From assembly GCF_036170895.1 (NCBI RefSeq), contig NZ_CP108036.1, positions 5,821,501 through 5,885,500 on the forward strand: DNA of 64,000 nt. The letters run 5' to 3'. Of the stretch, positions 60,725 to 64,000 are shown one piece after another. Position 1 is the first letter of the stretch, and every line of letters begins with the position of its first letter. Below the pieces are notes generated by a model, which was not told the DNA's origin, searched no databases, and saw only the letters and a program-made list of their open reading frames with translations. The position numbers and the translations under genes were made by a program. This DNA comes from Streptomyces erythrochromogenes (GTDB lineage: Bacteria > Actinomycetota > Actinomycetes > Streptomycetales > Streptomycetaceae).

Positions 60725-61537
60725 TCAGCCCCGGACGCCGCAGAGGTGCAGCAGTGCGGCGACACCCCGGTAGGGGTCGGTGCGGCCGGCTCGGTCCTCG
60801 GCGGCCAGCAGCTGCTCCAGCTCCTCGTCGGGCGGCAGCACCTCGCCGGCCTCGGTGCCGTCCGTGAAGATGCGTACGCCGTACCAGGCCTGCAGCGGCG
60901 CACCGATCCCCGACAGGGTCGCGGTCAGCCCGGCCAGCCGGTCGGCGCGTACGTCCAGGCCCAGCCGGTTCGTGTAGTCGGTGCTGTCGAAGGCGGCCAG
61001 CGCGCCCTTCCAGTCACCGTCCAGCCCGTGCCGCATGGCGAGGGCGTCGCCGTTGCGCACCAGCAGGGACAGCAGTCCGCCCGGGGCCAGCATCCGGGCC
61101 AGCCCGGCGAGCATGGCGTCCGGCTCGGGCACGTACATCAGCACCCCGTGGCACAGCACCACGTCGAAGCTGCCCGGAAGGAAATGGGCGCCGGTCTCGC
61201 GCCCGTCCCCCTCCAGCAGCTTCACCCGGTCGCGGATCCCGGCGGGCTCCACGGCCAGTGCCTCGCGTGCGACGGCCAGCATGCCCGGATCCTGCTCCAG
61301 GCCCGTCACCTTGTGCCCGGCGCGGGCGAGGCGCAGCGCCTGGGTGCCCTGGCCCATGCCGACGTCGAGAACGCGCAGCCGCTGCCCCACGGGGAAGCGC
61401 TGCGCGATCTGTTCGTCGACCTGTCGGCCCACGAGCTCCTGACGGACCGCGTTGCGCAGTCCGCCCAGGCCCTCGAGCCACAGGCGTGCCCCCTCGGCGA
61501 AGCCTTCCCCCGACGCGCCGGGCGTCCCTCCGGTCAG
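60725..61537 (-). CDS. Class I SAM-dependent methyltransferase with unusual start
   Basis: About 270 residues. Helical lead (GFAEGARLWLEGLGGLRNAV), SAM motif LRVLDVGMGQGTQALRLARA, VTGLEQDPGMLAVAREAL, FDVVLCHGVLMYVPEPDAML and LAPGGLLSLLVRNGDALAMR; C-terminal motif WYGVRIFTDG. Resembles small-molecule or tRNA-modifying (CmoA-like) methyltransferases. No ATG/GTG/TTG lies in frame between 61723 and 61432. A CTG at 61537 overlaps the DUF3043 stop (CTGA) and would keep the conserved-looking lead; GTG 61432 would cut it. Confidence 0.8.
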   Translation of the reverse strand: MTGGTPGASGEGFAEGARLWLEGLGGLRNAVRQELVGRQVDEQIAQRFPVGQRLRVLDVGMGQGTQALRLARAGHKVTGLEQDPGMLAVAREALAVEPAGIRDRVKLLEGDGRETGAHFLPGSFDVVLCHGVLMYVPEPDAMLAGLARMLAPGGLLSLLVRNGDALAMRHGLDGDWKGALAAFDSTDYTNRLGLDVRADRLAGLTATLSGIGAPLQAWYGVRIFTDGTEAGEVLPPDEELEQLLAAEDRAGRTDPYRGVAALLHLCGVRG

Positions 61538-62133
61538 GGCCGTTCCCCGCGCTTGACCTGCGGCTTCGGCAGGCGCAGCCGGCGCATCTGCAGGGTGCGC
61601 ATGAGGCCGTACGCGACCGCGCCGCGGCGCGGCTCGTTCGGGAAGCGCTCGTTGAGCGACTTGCGCAGGCGGAACACCAGACCGATGGAGTCCAGGACGA
61701 TCAGCACGATCACGCCGAGCCACAGCAGCAGCGCGATGTTCTGGATCGTGGGCTGGCGCACCATGCTGAGCACGAGGATGGCCACGGCCAGCGGCAGGAA
61801 CATCTCGGCGACCGAGAAGCGGGAGTCCACGAAGTCGCGGACGAACCGGCGGACGGGGCCCTTGTCGCGCGTGGGCAGGTAACGCTCGTCGCCGTTGGCC
61901 AGCGCCTCGCGCTGCTTGGCCATCTCGGCGCGGCGGCGCTCACGGGCTCGCTTCACGTCCTCCTTGCGGTTGCCGGTCGAGGCCACCACGGCCTTGCGCT
62001 GCGACTGTGCCACGGCGCGCTTCGGCGTAGGGCGGCCCTTCGGGGCCTGCGGGTCACGGGGCTGCGAGAGGTCGGCGCTCACCTTGTCGGTGGCGGCGGC
62101 CTTCTCTTCCTTGGAGGAGCGGCTACCAAACAC
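61534..62133 (-). CDS. DUF3043 membrane protein
   Basis: A 199-residue actinobacterial protein: VFGSRSSKEEKAAATDKVSA, RDPQAPKGRPTPKRAVAQSQ, RERRRAEMAKQREALANGDE, two helices (SVAEMFLPLAVAILVLSM; IALLLWLGVIVLIVLDSIGL), then RLRKSLNERFPNEPRRGAVA. Function unknown. GTG 62133 chosen by likeness; the frame goes to 62262. Confidence 0.92.
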   Translation of the reverse strand: MFGSRSSKEEKAAATDKVSADLSQPRDPQAPKGRPTPKRAVAQSQRKAVVASTGNRKEDVKRARERRRAEMAKQREALANGDERYLPTRDKGPVRRFVRDFVDSRFSVAEMFLPLAVAILVLSMVRQPTIQNIALLLWLGVIVLIVLDSIGLVFRLRKSLNERFPNEPRRGAVAYGLMRTLQMRRLRLPKPQVKRGERP

Positions 62134-62415
62134 AAAACCCAAGCCTACGTGGTTGCGGCCACCGGCCCCACCCCGGTGGGGAACGATCCGGCAACGGCGG
62201 GCGTCCTTCCCTGTGCACGGTCCGAGCAGCGGGGCCCGCCGTCCGTACGGTCGGGGACCCACCTACTCCTCACGCCTGATACGGCGGAGGCGTAGTCGTC
62301 CTGGAGGAGGAGCGCATCCGTCCTCGAACAGTGCGGTAATGGAGACAGGGCCCGTACTGTGGGTTCTGTCGGTGACCTGGAGCACAGTCCGTCTAGAAGG
62401 GGGCGCGCGAAGCCC

Positions 62416-63210
62416 ATGAGCGGTGTCATGAAGCGTATGGGGATGATCTTCCGCGCGAAGGCGAACAAGGCCCTTGACCGGGCCGAGGACCCGCGCGAAA
62501 CCCTCGACTACTCGTACCAGAAGCAGCTCGAACTGCTGCAGAAGGTACGCCGCGGCGTCGCCGACGTGGCGACGTCCCGCAAGCGCCTCGAACTGCAGCT
62601 GAACCAGCTGCAGGGGCAGTCCGCCAAGCTGGAGGACCAGGGCCGCAAGGCCCTCGCCCTGGGCCGCGAGGACCTGGCTCGTGAGGCCCTGTCCCGTCGT
62701 GCCTCGCTCCAGCAGCAGGTCAGCGACCTGGAGGTGCAGCACCAGACCCTCCAGGGCGAGGAGGAGAAGCTGACGCTGGCCGCGCAGCGGCTCCAGGCGA
62801 AGGTGGACGCCTTCCGCACGAAGAAGGAGACCATCAAGGCCACCTACACCGCGGCCCAGGCCCAGACCCGGATCGCGGAGTCCTTCTCCGGCATCTCCGA
62901 GGAGATGAGCGACGTCGGCCTGGCCATCCAGCGCGCCGAGGACAAGACCGCCCAGCTGCAGGCCCGGGCCGGCGCGATCGACGAGCTGCTGGCCTCCGGC
63001 GCCCTCGACGACCAGAGCGGCCTCGGCTCCAAGGACGACATCCAGGCCGAGCTGGACCGGCTGTCGGGCGGCACGGACGTGGAGCTGGAGCTCCAGCGGA
63101 TGAAGGCGGAGCTGGCCGGCGGCCCGTCCGCCCAGCAGCAGGCCATCGAGGGCGGCGCCCAGGGCAACGCCCAGCAGCCGCAGACCCAGCACCGGTTCGA
63201 CAAGCAGTAG
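62416..63210 (+). CDS. pspA: PspA/IM30 family membrane-stress protein
   Basis: A 264-residue coiled-coil protein: MGMIFRAKANKALDRAEDPR, ETLDYSYQKQLELLQKVRRG, long helices with QLNQLQGQSAKLEDQGRKAL, ALGREDLAREALSRRASLQQ, QQVSDLEVQ. It polymerises on the inner leaflet and protects membrane integrity under stress. Start ATG 62416. PspAA follows after 12 bp. Confidence 0.96.
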   Translation: MSGVMKRMGMIFRAKANKALDRAEDPRETLDYSYQKQLELLQKVRRGVADVATSRKRLELQLNQLQGQSAKLEDQGRKALALGREDLAREALSRRASLQQQVSDLEVQHQTLQGEEEKLTLAAQRLQAKVDAFRTKKETIKATYTAAQAQTRIAESFSGISEEMSDVGLAIQRAEDKTAQLQARAGAIDELLASGALDDQSGLGSKDDIQAELDRLSGGTDVELELQRMKAELAGGPSAQQQAIEGGAQGNAQQPQTQHRFDKQ

Positions 63211-63222
63211 GACGGGGCCGTC

Positions 63223-63501
63223 ATGATCGTCCGCATCATGGGGGAAGGCCAGCTGGACGTGGCCGACAGCCACTTCGCCCAGCTCAACAAGCTGGACGAC
63301 GAGCTGCTCGCGGAGATGGAGGGCGGCGACGAGGAGGGCTTCCGGCGCACCCTGGGGGCGCTGCTCGAAGCCGTCCGACGGCTGGGCGCGCCGCTCCCGG
63401 ACGACGCCCTGGAGCCGTCCGAGCTGATCCTGCCGGGGCCCGACGCGAGCCTCGACGAGGTCAGGCAGATGCTCCGCGACGACGGCCTGATCCCGGGCTG
63501 A
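63223..63501 (+). CDS. pspAA: PspA-associated protein PspAA
   Basis: A 92-residue acidic protein starting MIVRIMGEGQLDVADSHFAQ, with LNKLDDELLAEMEGGDEEGF, LPDDALEPSELILPGPDASL and ending DDGLIPG, the form seen next to actinobacterial pspA. Probably binds PspA. Ends before a strong terminator. Confidence 0.92.
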   Translation: MIVRIMGEGQLDVADSHFAQLNKLDDELLAEMEGGDEEGFRRTLGALLEAVRRLGAPLPDDALEPSELILPGPDASLDEVRQMLRDDGLIPG

Positions 63502-63513
63502 GACCGGACGCAC

Positions 63514-63564
63514 CGACACGACGACGGGCCCTCCCCTGCCGGGGGAGGGCCCGTCGTCGTGTCG
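63514..63564. terminator. Strong terminator after pspA-pspAA
   Basis: A perfect 23-bp stem (starts CGACACGACGACGGGCC) with loop TGCCG, between pspAA and the leftward membrane protein gene. Confidence 0.92.
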
Positions 63565-63586
63565 TGTGTGCCGGTCCGTCCACCGC

Positions 63587-64000
63587 TCACTCCGGCGGCG
63601 CCGGCGGCTTCTCCAGGGGCACCGGCCGCGGGTCCGGGGCGCCGCCGATGAAGTCCTCGAACCTGCGCCGCCGCCGCGTCCAGCGCCGGTCGTGGTGGAA
63701 GGCCCGCAGCCCGGCCTTGGCCCGGGCGCGCGGCCGGTTCACGTAGAACCGCTTGGCGTACGGGGAACCGGGCCGGGCCAGCCGGATCGCGCCGACCAGC
63801 GCCACGAAGGGGATGACGACGCCGAAGAGCGCGGTGCGGGCCTTGCCCTTCCACAGGGCGAGCAGCGCGAGACAGAAGTTGCCGGCCGCGTTCATCACGA
63901 CCAGCCCGCGGCTCTGGCGCTCCTCTGGGGTCAGGTCGTTCACCCCGAAGGGCACGAACCCGCCCAGTACCAGGGCCACCACCGCGGCCGTCACGACCAC
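63587..64000 (-). CDS. Membrane protein, 5' part beyond window
   Basis: The visible C-terminal 137 residues have three helices (VVTAAVVALVLGGFVPFGVN; LVVMNAAGNFCLALLALWKG; TALFGVVIPFVALVGAIRLA), then a basic cytoplasmic tail (FYVNRPRARAKAGLRAFHHD; RRWTRRRRRFEDFIGG). The true start is outside, so the first Met in the window is not certain. Function unknown. Confidence 0.75.
   Translation of the reverse strand: MVVTAAVVALVLGGFVPFGVNDLTPEERQSRGLVVMNAAGNFCLALLALWKGKARTALFGVVIPFVALVGAIRLARPGSPYAKRFYVNRPRARAKAGLRAFHHDRRWTRRRRRFEDFIGGAPDPRPVPLEKPPAPPE

Overview
The window is chromosomal DNA of a high-GC actinomycete, almost certainly a Streptomyces. Supporting evidence is the very high GC with GC-rich third positions, frequent GTG (and some TTG) starts, NTGA start-stop overlaps, and a gene order recognisable from Streptomyces: lipB-lipA-DUF4191-RDD-glnA, then aceE-GntR-sucB-lpdA-pepA, plus glnII, cobT-cobU and pspA. 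Both edges cut genes (a GNAT acetyltransferase at the left, a membrane protein at the right). No tRNA, rRNA, CRISPR array, integrase, transposase or insertion sequence was seen. A few short tandem repeats are the only repetitive DNA.

Layout. 1-4.6 kb: GNAT fragment, then an operon of a ferritin-like PF10118 protein, a flavin/2Fe-2S reductase and a TetR regulator, then a large lipoprotein. 4.9-8.9 kb: small secreted Cys-containing protein, Septum_form-type lipoprotein, and a bacitracin-type ABC ATPase with two paralogous permeases. 9-15.5 kb: one-TM protein with a sigma-factor-like N-terminus, tyrosine phosphatase, rhomboid-like protein, a His/Met-rich membrane protein with a PepSY protein, and a winged-helix regulator. 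15.6-29.5 kb: glnII with a GlnR box, Gfo/Idh oxidoreductase, MarR/MocR regulators divergent from a hydrolase, a methyltransferase, an ArsC-like protein, a SpoIIE/PP2C phosphatase, a VIT-type transporter, an SDR39U1 epimerase, a flavin oxidoreductase and an HTH/TPR-like regulator. 29.7-35.3 kb: zinc-ribbon protein, lipB, lipA, a 65-aa protein, DUF4191, RDD and glnA with a textbook GlnR box. 35.3-38.1 kb: Gly-rich secreted repeat protein, TetR/SDR divergent pair, DUF4240. 38.2-46.9 kb: aceE, GntR regulator, sucB-type E2, lpdA, pepA. 47.3-54.0 kb: exopolysaccharide locus. 54.1-64 kb: orphan histidine kinase, rhomboid-like protein with an MprF-like lysyltransferase, cobT, an MBL-CobU fusion, a methyltransferase, DUF3043, pspA-pspAA.

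How the genes work together. Both glutamine synthetases carry four-half-site GlnR boxes, so they form one nitrogen regulon. LipB and LipA make the lipoyl cofactor used by the two-lipoyl-domain E2 encoded 11 kb away next to pyruvate dehydrogenase E1 and dihydrolipoamide dehydrogenase.

The most interesting region is 47.3-54.0 kb. It encodes a secreted Agd3/NodB-like deacetylase, a PelF-type GT4, a polytopic membrane protein, a spherulin-4 (Sph3-like) protein and a GH114 (Ega3/PelA-like) lipoprotein. The last four genes overlap by 4 bases each. This is the tool set of fungal galactosaminogalactan and bacterial Pel synthesis, arranged without recognisable PelD, PelE, PelB or PelC. I infer a Pel/galactosaminogalactan-like exopolysaccharide system.
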